Assembly: GCF_047324175.1 (NCBI RefSeq)
Contig: NZ_CP178732.1
Location: 1,860,001 to 1,924,000, forward strand
Source of the DNA: Acerihabitans sp015654925
GTDB lineage: Bacteria > Pseudomonadota > Gammaproteobacteria > Enterobacterales > Enterobacteriaceae
Direction of reading: 5' to 3'
Length of the DNA stretch: 64,000 bases
Of the stretch, positions 1 to 9,000 are shown one piece after another; positions within the stretch are counted from its first letter, which is position 1, and every line of letters starts with the position of its first letter. The notes beneath the pieces were generated by a model. It had not been told where the DNA came from, did no database searches, and saw nothing but the letters and a program-made list of their open reading frames with translations. Made by a program: the position numbers and the translations under genes.

Positions 1-669
1 GAGCCGATTCGCGTGGCCATCGACCCGACCTTTCCGCCGATGGAATACATGCAAAATGGCCAGCGCGTCGGCTTTGATATCGATCTGGCCAATGCGTTGG
101 CGGCAAAAATCGGTCGTACGATGAATTATACCGATATGGATTTCAAGGCCATGGTGCCGTCGGTGCTGGCCGGCCGCCAGGACATCGTCATGTCCGCCAT
201 TTACATTACCGATGAACGCAAAAAGGTGGTGGATTTTACCGATCCCTATTTTTCCGCGGGTCTGGTGGTGATGGTGAAAAAGGGCAATGACAGTATAAAA
301 ACCCCGGCGGACCTGGCGGGTAAACGTGTCGCGGTCCAGGTCGGCACCAAATCCGTCTCGGTATTGAGCGCTGCTTATCCGACGGCAAAACCGGTCGAGG
401 TGGAAAAGAATGAAGAAATGTTCAATTCCCTTGAAACCGGGCGCGCCGATGCGGTGGTCACGGGCAAACCCGCCGCGCTGCTTTATGCCAAAACGCGCGG
501 CACCGCTATTCTGTTGCCGGAACCTCTGACCCACGAAGAATATGGGATTGCCGTCAGCAAACGCGAGCCGGAAATTCGCGCGGCGCTGAATAAGGCCTTG
601 CAGGAAATCAGGGCGGACGGTACCTATGATGCGCTGGTGCAAAAATGGTTTGGCGAGGCGGGAAAATAA
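1..669 (+). CDS. Amino acid ABC transporter substrate-binding protein (3' part)
   Basis: The reading frame is open from the first base, so the 5' end with the signal peptide lies outside the window; 222 residues are visible. The protein is a periplasmic solute-binding protein of the SBP_bac_3 family (polar amino acids, as in HisJ, GlnH and FliY). Visible family features are the early segment FPPMEY, a GFDIDLANALA motif, and the VDFTDPYF motif that lines the ligand pocket. The C-terminus ends normally with a YDALVQKWFG helix. The permease starts 15 bases downstream and the ATPase overlaps the permease, so the three form one importer operon. The exact amino acid cannot be read from the sequence. 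Confidence 0.93.
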   Translation, partial: EPIRVAIDPTFPPMEYMQNGQRVGFDIDLANALAAKIGRTMNYTDMDFKAMVPSVLAGRQDIVMSAIYITDERKKVVDFTDPYFSAGLVVMVKKGNDSIKTPADLAGKRVAVQVGTKSVSVLSAAYPTAKPVEVEKNEEMFNSLETGRADAVVTGKPAALLYAKTRGTAILLPEPLTHEEYGIAVSKREPEIRAALNKALQEIRADGTYDALVQKWFGEAGK

Positions 670-684
670 GGAGCATCGTGCAAT

Positions 685-1356
685 ATGGTCACCTTTGATT
701 TCACGCCCGCGCTGGCGGGCTGGCGGGATTTGCTGGCAGGCGCGCTGGTGACCGTTGAGATAACGTTGTGCGCGATGCTGGTCAGCTGCCTGCTCGGCAC
801 GCTGATTGGCCTGGCGCGGTCCAATCCGCAGCGGCGTCTGCCGTGGCTGGCCGGAAATATCTATGTGGTGTTTATCCGGGGTACGCCGCTGCTGGTGCAA
901 CTGTTTATTTTGTATTTTGGCCTGCCTTATTTCGATATCGTCATCCCGGCTTTTGTCTGCGGCGTGATCGGCATGGGCTGCTATTCGGCGGCCTATGTTT
1001 CCGAGCTGGTGCGCGGCGCCATTATCTCCATCGATCGGGGGCAGACCGAAGCCGCCCGCTCAATGGGCATGTCCTCCGGCCAGGCCATGCGGTGGATTAT
1101 CCTGCCGCAGGCGCTGGTGAGGATGATTCCGCCGCTGGCGAATGAATTTATCGCCCTGACAAAAAATTCCGCGCTGGTGTCGCTGGTGACCATCCACGAT
1201 GTGATGCATGAAGGGCAGAAAATCATCAGCGTCTCTTATCGCTCCCTGGAGGTCTATATCGTTATTGCCCTTATTTATCTTGTGCTTACCGGCAGCACCA
1301 TGTATGCCCTGCGCAAGGTTGAACACAAGCTGCGGGCCGGGGGGATGGTAAATTGA
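685..1356 (+). CDS. Amino acid ABC transporter permease (HisM/GlnP type)
   Basis: This 223-residue inner-membrane permease belongs to the BPD_transp_1 / HisMQ family. It has several hydrophobic helices and the conserved EAA loop around EAARSMGMSSGQAMRWIILPQA, which contacts the ATPase. The start chosen is the ATG at 685, about 11 bases after an AAGGAG ribosome site that overlaps the end of the binding-protein gene. One permease gene is present, so the channel is probably a homodimer. Its stop overlaps the start of the ATPase gene by four bases. Confidence 0.93.
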   Translation: MVTFDFTPALAGWRDLLAGALVTVEITLCAMLVSCLLGTLIGLARSNPQRRLPWLAGNIYVVFIRGTPLLVQLFILYFGLPYFDIVIPAFVCGVIGMGCYSAAYVSELVRGAIISIDRGQTEAARSMGMSSGQAMRWIILPQALVRMIPPLANEFIALTKNSALVSLVTIHDVMHEGQKIISVSYRSLEVYIVIALIYLVLTGSTMYALRKVEHKLRAGGMVN

Positions 1357-2102
1357 GCCAAGGCATTATCCAGGTCAAAAATCTTAAAAAATCATTTGGC
1401 GACCAGCTTATTTTGAAGGGAATCGATATTGAGGTTCACCGCGGCGAGGTGGTGGTGATTATCGGTCCCAGCGGGTCGGGCAAAAGCACTTTTTTACGCT
1501 GCTGCAACGGGCTTGAGCGCGCCCAGGGCGGTTCGATTCGCATCTGCGGGGAATGGCTGCTGCAAGAGGGGACGATGCTGGAAGAAGGGCGGCTGAACGG
1601 TTTACGCGTTCATGTGGGTATGGTCTTCCAGTCCTTCAATTTGTTTCCCCACCTGACCATTTTGCAAAACGTTGCCATCGGGCCGCACAAGATCCTTAGG
1701 CAACCCAAAACCCATGCCGAACAGATGGCGCGCAAACTGCTGCAAAAGGTCGGTCTGGCCGACAAGGCGCAAGCGATGCCCGCCAGCCTGTCGGGCGGAC
1801 AAAAACAGCGCGTCGCCATCGCCCGCGCGCTGGCGCTGCAACCCGAAGTGATGCTGTTCGACGAGCCGACCTCGGCGTTGGACCCGGAACTGGTGGGCGA
1901 AGTGCTGGCGGTGATGAAGCAATTGGCCGGCGAGGGCATGACCATGCTGGTGGTCACCCATGAGATGTCGTTCGCGCGCGAAATGGCGGATACGCTGATC
2001 GTTATGGAGGAGGGGCGTATTGTGGAAAGCGGGCCGGCCGCCGCCATCTTTGCGCATCCCACCCATGACCGGACGCGGGCGCTGCTGCATAAAATCATGT
2101 AA
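1353..2102 (+). CDS. Amino acid ABC transporter ATP-binding protein (GlnQ/HisP type)
   Basis: This 249-residue ATPase powers the importer encoded just upstream. It carries Walker A (GPSGSGKST), a Q-loop (VFQSFNLFPH), the ABC signature (LSGGQKQR), Walker B with the following glutamate (VMLFDEPTSALDPE), and the switch histidine in VVTHEM. The start is a TTG at 1353 that overlaps the permease stop codon, a sign of translational coupling. A short extra loop (about residues 70-80, EGTMLEEGRL) precedes the Q-loop, as in several polar amino acid ATPases. The gene is convergent with the AEC carrier, only 26 bases away. Confidence 0.93.
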   Translation: MSQGIIQVKNLKKSFGDQLILKGIDIEVHRGEVVVIIGPSGSGKSTFLRCCNGLERAQGGSIRICGEWLLQEGTMLEEGRLNGLRVHVGMVFQSFNLFPHLTILQNVAIGPHKILRQPKTHAEQMARKLLQKVGLADKAQAMPASLSGGQKQRVAIARALALQPEVMLFDEPTSALDPELVGEVLAVMKQLAGEGMTMLVVTHEMSFAREMADTLIVMEEGRIVESGPAAAIFAHPTHDRTRALLHKIM

Positions 2103-2129
2103 AAAAACGGGCCGGCCTGGATGCCAGGC
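2101..2129 (-). terminator. Possible terminator of the AEC carrier gene
   Basis: A six-pair stem (GCCTGG/CCAGGC, 2115-2129) overlaps the stop codon of the minus-strand carrier gene. On that strand a run of T residues follows (2101-2107), but seven bases separate stem and T-run, so this is a weak call. Confidence 0.4.
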
Positions 2130-3106
2130 TACTGCCACACAGGATAATAACGGCTCATGAGTATCATCAGCAAGGGCGTAGTGATGGTCGACAGCAGCGT
2201 TGTCAGCAACATGCTGGTCGCCGTCACCCCTTGCAGCACTTTGAATTTTTGCGCCATCAGGTAGACATTGACGCCTACGGCCATCGATCCCAGCAGGACG
2301 ACCACCTGGCTTTCTTGCAGCGGCAAGTGGAGCAGGAACGCGATGCCCCAGATAATGGCCGGCATCAGCAGCAGCTTTAATACGCACAGGGCAGCGCTTT
2401 CGCGCAGACCCTGGCTGATGTTGTAGCGGGCGAGACTCATGCCAAGCGTCACCAGCGTCAAAGGCGCGGAGACGTCTCCGAGCATCGTGACCGATATATC
2501 GATGGCCCGGGGCAGCGATCGGTGAAGCAGGAAACTCCATGCGAAGCCGCTGAAAATGCCGATAATCAAGGGATTACGCAAGACGCTGAGCAGCGTTTTA
2601 ACGATTCCCTGCAATGAGAAACTCCCGCTCCGCGCCCATTCGACGGAAACCGTTACCAGCGTCCAAAGGATCAGGCTGTTGAATACCAGCACCAAGGCTA
2701 CCGAGGGCAGACTCGATTGACCAAGTAATATCAGCGCGACGGGAATGCCCAGCATGACGTTATTGGAAAAAATTCCGCCCAGCCCAAACACGGACGCTGA
2801 AACCGGATCGAGCCGGAACACATGTTTTGCCAGTATCCTGCCCACGATGTAAACCGCAAAACAGCTGCCAAAATAAGCAATCAGCAACCGCACGTCCACG
2901 GCGGGGCTTTGGTAAAATTTACTCATGACTTTGAATAGCATGCAGGGCAAGGCAACGGTAAAACAAAACCGGTTGAGCCCCTCGTTGACCGATTCGGGCC
3001 AGCCGGCAAAGCGCCCGAGACAAAAACCCGTGGCGATGAGTAAAAAAAGCGGCGCCGAAAGTATAACCTGGTGCGATAGCTGAGCCAGAAAGCCAACCGT
3101 TTCCAT
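2129..3106 (-). CDS. AEC family transporter (auxin efflux carrier / MdcF-YfdV type)
   Basis: A 325-residue, very hydrophobic protein with about ten membrane segments in the two-bundle layout of the AEC family. Members move organic acids such as malonate or malate. The start chosen (ATG at 3106, METVGFL) sits directly before the first helix; the frame stays open a further 55 codons upstream, but that stretch is polar and unlike the family, so I leave it out. No strong ribosome site is visible, which leaves the start somewhat uncertain. The gene is alone on this strand and the substrate is unknown. Confidence 0.8.
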   Translation of the reverse strand: METVGFLAQLSHQVILSAPLFLLIATGFCLGRFAGWPESVNEGLNRFCFTVALPCMLFKVMSKFYQSPAVDVRLLIAYFGSCFAVYIVGRILAKHVFRLDPVSASVFGLGGIFSNNVMLGIPVALILLGQSSLPSVALVLVFNSLILWTLVTVSVEWARSGSFSLQGIVKTLLSVLRNPLIIGIFSGFAWSFLLHRSLPRAIDISVTMLGDVSAPLTLVTLGMSLARYNISQGLRESAALCVLKLLLMPAIIWGIAFLLHLPLQESQVVVLLGSMAVGVNVYLMAQKFKVLQGVTATSMLLTTLLSTITTPLLMILMSRYYPVWQ

Positions 3107-3361
3107 CCCTAAACCTGCCTGCGTAAACGTTATTCTTATGTTTATCCCGTGGTTGCAGTATATGGGATTTGCGGCCCGCTGCACCACCGCCTGGAGCAGT
3201 TGGAGCAGCGCGCGATAAATATCATCTCCGGGCCGCGGCAACATCGTTTTAAAGACGACCTTGGCATCCATGCCCGTCCAGCAGGCATGTGGATGGGTTT
3301 ACCCATGAATTACCACTCGGAGTTACCTGTCGCCAATCAAAGCGACCCGGGCGGCAGCCTG

Positions 3362-3384
3362 AAAAAAATAAGCACCAACGGTGC
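3362..3384 (-). terminator. Rho-independent terminator of the phosphatase gene
   Basis: On the minus strand a stem GCACC-GTT-GGTGC (3372-3384) is followed at once by TTATTTTTTT (3362-3371), 38 bases after the phosphatase stop codon. The rest of the 315-base gap 3107-3421 shows no gene I can support. Confidence 0.75.
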
Positions 3385-3421
3385 CGGGCAAGTATGGCCG
3401 GGCGATTAGCCGGAAAAGAAA

Positions 3422-4159
3422 CTACTGCGCCGGGTTCAATGCGCGGATTTCCGCCTTGGCCTTGGCTAATTGGCGGATAAAGGCGTCGTTGGTATGCAGG
3501 GTCGCCACCACGGCGCTGGCGACCACCCGCGCCGCATCCACGTCGCTTTGCCAATGATAACCGCAGATAACCCGGCTTTGGCCCAGTTCATAGCCCCGTT
3601 TCAGGATGTCGTCCTGGCGCGCCGGGTTGACTTCCGCCAGCACCAGCGCCACGGCCCAGCCGATAGTGGTATGCCCCGAAGGATAGGAACCGTTGGTGGC
3701 GAGCTCTTTTTCATCTTCCGGGCGGCAGGTGGACGTATGATAGAAGGCGAAAGGCCGGATGCGATTGTAATATTTCTTGGCCGAGCGCGTGGCGAAGTCC
3801 CCCGCGTCTTCTTTCATGGTAAACATCAATTGGTAGGTTTCCGGCGTTTTAGCCGCGGAGATCTCGGTGCCGAACGCCTCGGAAAAATTGCGCGCCAGGC
3901 TGACTTTCGAGGTATCGCCGTCATTATACGCCTGCTTGCCGCGATCGGTATTGCGCAGCGCCATGCCTTCGTCGTAATGGGCTTTGTCGCGCAGGAAATC
4001 AATACTGGTGAAAGACGGCGGGGGCGGCAGCAGCTTCAGACTATCCGGCGTCTGTTCGAGGGTCAGGTAGTGTTCATCGGCGGCCTGGGCATAACCGGCC
4101 AGCAATAAACCCAGCAACGCGGCAATAGGTAAAATTTTCATCCGTTTGATAGTCCTCAT
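3422..4159 (-). CDS. Class A non-specific acid phosphatase (PhoN/PhoC type)
   Basis: A secreted 245-residue PAP2-superfamily phosphatase that releases phosphate from organic phosphomonoesters in the periplasm. The class A signature is complete: K128 with R135-P136 (K-X6-RP), PSGH at 160-163, and S195-R196-X5-H202-X3-D206. The catalytic pair is H163 and H202. The signal peptide ends near AQA/AD. An alternative start at 4141 (MKILPIAALLG) would give a more compact signal peptide; no ribosome site decides between the two. The gene stands alone with its own terminator. Confidence 0.93.
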   Translation of the reverse strand: MRTIKRMKILPIAALLGLLLAGYAQAADEHYLTLEQTPDSLKLLPPPPSFTSIDFLRDKAHYDEGMALRNTDRGKQAYNDGDTSKVSLARNFSEAFGTEISAAKTPETYQLMFTMKEDAGDFATRSAKKYYNRIRPFAFYHTSTCRPEDEKELATNGSYPSGHTTIGWAVALVLAEVNPARQDDILKRGYELGQSRVICGYHWQSDVDAARVVASAVVATLHTNDAFIRQLAKAKAEIRALNPAQ

Positions 4160-4292
4160 CTATTACGCCAGAGGACATAATAAATGCATACATCAAACAT
4201 TAATGTGATCAGCAATGATTATTGGCCGCGGTCTCGCGCCGGCGGCGTCAGGGCCGTATCCCCGGCGGAATAGCGGCCTGATAATACAAGGC

Positions 4293-4316
4293 AAAAAACG
4301 GCCCGTAACCGGGCCG
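4293..4316 (-). terminator. Rho-independent terminator of the first YncE-like gene
   Basis: On the minus strand a seven-pair GC stem (CGGCCCG / CGGGCCG, loop GTTA) is followed directly by six T residues. It lies five bases beyond the stop codon of the lipoprotein gene. Confidence 0.9.
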
Positions 4317-4320
4317 GCGT

Positions 4321-5409
4321 TTACTGGTTCAAAGGCACGCGTACGATGCTGTCCGGCCCTTTGGTGGTGTGATCCTTGTTAAATGCCTGTTTAACCGTCA
4401 CATACAGCGTTTGGCCGTCAGCGGACAGCAGCAGGCTATTCGGATTCGGCGTCAGGTTTAATTGGCGTTTCACCGCGTACGTACCGGCGTCCAGGATCAC
4501 GAGTTTCCCGGATTCGCGCTGGGTGACGTAAAGCTCGTTGCGCGCCGGGTTGAATTTCACCGCCAGGGAATCGCCGATCTCAAGCTGCTTGAGCACCTGG
4601 CCGCTGCGAATATCCAACACCAGGGTGGTTTTGGCTTTTGAATTGTCGGTCACGAACAGGCGGCCGGTTTTCGGGTCTTCCGCCAGATTGAGCAGCAGGG
4701 CCTCTTTGCCGCCGAGCGGCTTCCAGCGCGCTTCGATACGGTGGTTGCGCGGATTGATCGTCAGGATCTCGCCGCTGCCGTTGGCGGCGTAGATCCGCTG
4801 CGTCTGCTCGGAATATAGCAGCCCGGTCACCCATTTACCGGCATTTGGGATGCGCGCTTTCAGTTTAAGCGTTTTGGCATCCACCACCCAGATAACCCCC
4901 GGGTCCGCCACGGCGCCGACGTAGAGCAGGCCGTTATGCCAGATAATTTCACGCGCGCCGGTCGGGAAATCCTTTTCGTTACGTTCTCCGAACATTAAAC
5001 GGCCGGTGATTTTGCCGGTGGCGGTGTCCAGCGCGCTGACGCCGCCATCAAGGGTATTGGTAATAAACAGCGTGTTGCCTTGCGGGTCCATCGCCACGCC
5101 GAAATTTTTCAGGTCGGTATGGGTTTGGCCCAGGGTTTTCAGCGTGGCCGGGTCAAGTTTGTAGACCACCCCGCCTTGTACGGTAAACGACTGTGCGCTG
5201 GCGACATACAGCGCGCCGGCGGCGGGACTCAGCGCCATTTCATACAGTCCGTCGGCCAATTCACGCTGTTGCACGGCAGCCGCGGGGGTCTGGGAGGCAT
5301 CCGCGGCCGGGGCCGCCGCAACCGGTTTCGCCGTGCCGGACTGATGTGCGGCGCAGCCGCTCAGCGCCAGCGCCACCAGCAGTGCCAGGGCAGATGTTTT
5401 GTTATTCAT
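4321..5409 (-). CDS. YncE-like beta-propeller lipoprotein, copy 1
   Basis: A 362-residue exported protein with repeated blades of the YVTN/NHL type, similar in sequence and order to E. coli YncE, a Fur-repressed periplasmic protein of unclear function. Unlike YncE as I recall it, this copy has a lipobox (LALSGC, Cys19), so it should be lipid-anchored, followed by an Ala/Pro linker to about residue 45. The start at 5409 follows AAGGAG by seven bases, which rules out the longer frame from 5427. A Fur box lies in the upstream gap. A paralog with the same domain order sits at 21315-22409 on the other edge of the siderophore locus. Iron- or siderophore-related function is inferred from context. 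Confidence 0.85.
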   Translation of the reverse strand: MNNKTSALALLVALALSGCAAHQSGTAKPVAAAPAADASQTPAAAVQQRELADGLYEMALSPAAGALYVASAQSFTVQGGVVYKLDPATLKTLGQTHTDLKNFGVAMDPQGNTLFITNTLDGGVSALDTATGKITGRLMFGERNEKDFPTGAREIIWHNGLLYVGAVADPGVIWVVDAKTLKLKARIPNAGKWVTGLLYSEQTQRIYAANGSGEILTINPRNHRIEARWKPLGGKEALLLNLAEDPKTGRLFVTDNSKAKTTLVLDIRSGQVLKQLEIGDSLAVKFNPARNELYVTQRESGKLVILDAGTYAVKRQLNLTPNPNSLLLSADGQTLYVTVKQAFNKDHTTKGPDSIVRVPLNQ

Positions 5410-5558
5410 TGAAAACTCCTTAACCATTAAAAGCCGCCATTAGTAGCCGGCGCCACCCCCTGTGATTACCGCGCTCACAGGATAAATATCGAAGAAAAAT
5501 TGGCTACCGCATTTGGATACGGCGGTGAGAGGAAATACGTTTAAATACAAAAGAAAAT

Positions 5559-5577
5559 GAGAACTATACTCATTATC
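5559..5577 (-). promoter_or_regulatory. Fur box, YncE-like gene side
   Basis: On the minus strand 14 of 19 bases match the Fur consensus, including the complete left GATAATGA. It lies 150 bases upstream of the copy 1 lipoprotein start, inside the 374-base divergent gap 5410-5783. Confidence 0.65.
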
Positions 5578-5663
5578 TTTACATAATCAAGGAGATTCCG
5601 GAAAATACCAAGGTAAACAAGCGTCTTGCAGAGGGGACGGATGCTTGAGCCGTAGCGCCTATT

Positions 5664-5682
5664 GCAAATGAAAATAATTCTC
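5664..5682 (+). promoter_or_regulatory. Fur box, ybdZ-entF side
   Basis: Fourteen of 19 bases match the Fur consensus (core AAATGAAAATAATTCTC). It lies about 100 bases upstream of the MbtH-like gene and should repress ybdZ-entF-entS when iron is plentiful. Confidence 0.7.
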
Positions 5683-5783
5683 AATAGTATTCGTGCAGCA
5701 TTCATGAAATCATCATTTATCTCGCCGGCGAGCGCGTGTAGGGCATCTTGCGCGGCAGGAGACCGGTGCGGCAGGAGACACGT

Positions 5784-6005
5784 ATGGAACAGCTCAATCC
5801 CTTTGACGATCCGCAACAGGATTGTCTTGTATTGGTTAACCGCCGGCGGCAGTACAGCTTATGGCCGACGTTCAACGAGGTCCCCGCGGGCTGGCGGCCG
5901 GTATTCGGTCCGCAGCCGCAGCCGGTTTGCCTCGCCTGGCTGGAAGAGAACTGGTGCGATATCCGCCCCCTGACGCCCAACGACGCGAAAAATAACCATG
6001 TCTGA
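5784..6005 (+). CDS. ybdZ: MbtH-like protein, partner of the NRPS
   Basis: A 73-residue MbtH-family protein that binds NRPS adenylation domains and aids their folding and activity. The family signature QYSLWP...VPAGW is present near residues 23-38, with WLEENWCDIRP at the C-terminus. AGGAGA lies five bases before the ATG at 5784, which fixes this start over longer frames. The gene overlaps entF by eight bases, as in enterobactin loci where ybdZ precedes entF. It is the likely first gene of the Fur-controlled transcript. Confidence 0.92.
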   Translation: MEQLNPFDDPQQDCLVLVNRRRQYSLWPTFNEVPAGWRPVFGPQPQPVCLAWLEENWCDIRPLTPNDAKNNHV

Positions 6006-9000
6006 ATCGATTATGAACCAACACAGCCGGGACGATCGGCCCCTGCCGCTGGTGGCCGCACAGCCCGGTATCTGGGTCGCCGAACAGCTTTCATCACACC
6101 CCAACGCCTACGCGGTGGCGCACTTTATCGAGCTGCGCGGTCCCCTCGACGGCGCGCTGCTGGCCAAAGCCGTCATTGCCGGTATGCGGGAGGCGGATAC
6201 GCTGAATATGGCGTTTGGCGAGCAGGATGGCGAGCCGGCGCAGTGGCCGGCGGCGCGGCGCTTTAGCGCGCCAGAGACTGTCGATCTGCGGCAACAAGCC
6301 GATCCCGACCGCGCCGCCCGCGCGCTGATGCGCGAAGATATGGCGGGCGATTTGCGGGTATTGAGCGGGGCGCCGCTTTACCACCATATCCTGATGCGCC
6401 TGGGCGACGACCATTGGTACTGGTATCAGCGCTACCACCATCTGGTGGTGGATGGTTTCAGTTTTACCGCCCTGACGCGGCGTATCGCCAATCTCTACAG
6501 CGCCTGGGCGCGGGACCAAATACCCGAACCCACTCCCTTTACTCCCTTTAGCGACGTGGTGGCGGAGTACCGGGATTATCGCCGGTCGCCATCTTATCAG
6601 CGCGATGCCCGGTTCTGGCGCGAAAAAGGAGCGCAATTGCCGCCGCCCGCCTCTTTGTCCCCCCAGCCCCTGGCCGGGCAAAGCGCCAGTATCAACCTGC
6701 TGCGCCATGGCCTGGCGCTGGAAAGCGGCGCCTTTCGGACGCTGGCCGATTATCACCGGGGGCGGCAACTGAGCGCGGCCGATACCGCCTTTGCGCTGGT
6801 AGCCCTCTGGCTGGCGCGCCTGAGCGGGCAGAATGATTTCGCCGCGGGCTTTATTTTTATGCGCCGCATCGGTTCTGCGGCGCTGTGCGCCACCGGCCCG
6901 GTGATCAACGTATTGCCGATGGCGGTCCGCTACGACCCGGCCGAACCGCTGGGCGCGCTAGCCGCCCGGCTGGCCGGGGAAGTGAAACAGATGCGCCGCC
7001 ACCAGCGCTATGACGCCGAGCAGGTGCAGCGCGATCTGGGACGCTTCGGCGATGCCGATCCGCTTTATGGCCCGGTAATCAATTTGAAAATGTTCGACTA
7101 CGAGCTCGACTTTAATGGCGTCGCGGGGGTGACCCACCAATTGGCCTCCGGTCCGGTGCGCGATCTGGAGATCGCCATCTATATCGGCGAACAGGGCGAG
7201 TTGACGCTGGAACTGCTGGCCAATGCCGAACGTTATGACGCCGCCGTCCTGGCGCAGCATGCCGGCCGCTTCGCCCTGCTGCTTGACCAGTTGGCCGCGC
7301 GGCCCGAGCGTCCTTGCGGTCAGCTGGACTTGTTGACGCCGGCCGATCGCCGGTTGCTCGGCGCCATCAACCGGACCCAAGTGCCGATCCCGGCGCACAC
7401 CCTCGGCGGCCTGCTGGCGCAGCAGGCCGGGCGCACGCCCGATGCTCCGGCGCTGGCCGACCAGCGGCACCGCCTGAATTACCATGCCATGCATCAGCAG
7501 GTGCAGGCGTTGGCGCAACAACTGCTGATGCAGGATATTCAGCCGGGGGATATCGTCGCGGTGGCCCTGCCGCGCTCGGTGTTTTTATCGCTGGCGCTAC
7601 AGGCGATTGTCAGCGTGGGCGCGGCGTATTTGCCGCTCGATACCGGTTATCCCGATGACCGCCTGGAGCTGATGCTGGCCGACGCCGCGCCGAAGATGCT
7701 GATAACCGCCGGCGGGCTGGCCGCGCGCTTTGCCGCGATAAGCCCGGTGGCGCAATATAGGTTTGAAACGCTCTTGCCGGCGCCATCGGCCATGCTGCCG
7801 GCGTCGGCGCGCCCGCAGGACGGGGCCTATATCATTTATACCTCCGGTTCCACCGGACGACCGAAAGGGGTGCTGGTGGGTCATGAGGCAATCGTCAATC
7901 GCCTGCTGTGGATGCAGGATCGCTATCCGCTCGGCGCTGATGATGTGGTGCTGCAAAAAACGCCCTGCAGTTTCGATGTCTCGGTGTGGGAATTCTTCTG
8001 GCCGCTGATCGCCGGCGCCCAACTGGTCATGGCGCCGCCGCAAGCGCATCGCGATCCTGATGCGCTGCAGCGGTTATTTCACCGCTATCAGGTTACCACT
8101 ACCCACTTTGTCCCTTCCATGCTGGCGGCCTTTGTCGCCTCCCTGGACGATGAGGAAGCGGTAGCGCGCTGCGCCAGCCTGCGCCGCGTATTTTGTAGTG
8201 GCGAAGCGCTGCCCGGCGAGCTGGCGCGCAAGTGGCAGCAGCTTACCGGGATACCGTTGCACAATCTCTATGGACCGACCGAAGCCGCGGTGGATGTAAG
8301 CTGGTATCCGGCATTCGGCGCCGAGCTGGCGGCCGTCGCCGGGGCCAGCGTGCCGATTGGCTTCCCGGTATGGAATACCGGCCTGCGCATTCTGGACGCC
8401 CGGCTGCAACCGGTGCCGCCGGGCGTCGCGGGCGATCTTTATCTCACCGGCATTCAGCTGGCCCACGGCTATCTCGATCGGCCCGGCCTCACCGCCGGCC
8501 GTTTTGTCGCCGACCCTTACGGCGACGGTACGCGCATGTACCGCACCGGCGATGTGGCCCGCTGGCTGGCCAACGGCGCGGTGGAATATCTGGGCCGCAG
8601 CGACGATCAGCTTAAAATTCGCGGCCAGCGCATTGAGCTTGATGAAATCGATCACGCCCTCGGCGCGTTGCCCGGCGTCGAGCAGGCGGTCACCCACGCG
8701 CTGGTGCTGGGCAATAGCGCCGGGCAGCAGGGCGATGCGCGCCAGTTGGTGGGCTATGTGGTCGCCAGCCGGCCGCTGGACGGCGAAGCGATGCGCGCAG
8801 CCCTTGGCCGGCGCCTTCCCGCGCATATGGTGCCCGTCGCCATCGTCCGGCTCGACTCCCTGCCGCTGAGCAGTAACGGCAAGCTGGACCGCAAGGCGCT
8901 GCCGCCGCCGCCGATAAATGCCGGCGAGGCGGGCCGCGCGCCGCTGCCGGGACTGGAAAGCGAGCTGGCGGCGGCCTTCTGCGCCCTGTTGGAGCGCGAC

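Noticed and set aside
1602..2540. 312-codon minus-strand frame across the ABC ATPase and AEC genes
   Set aside because: It overlaps two real genes and has no recognisable domain.
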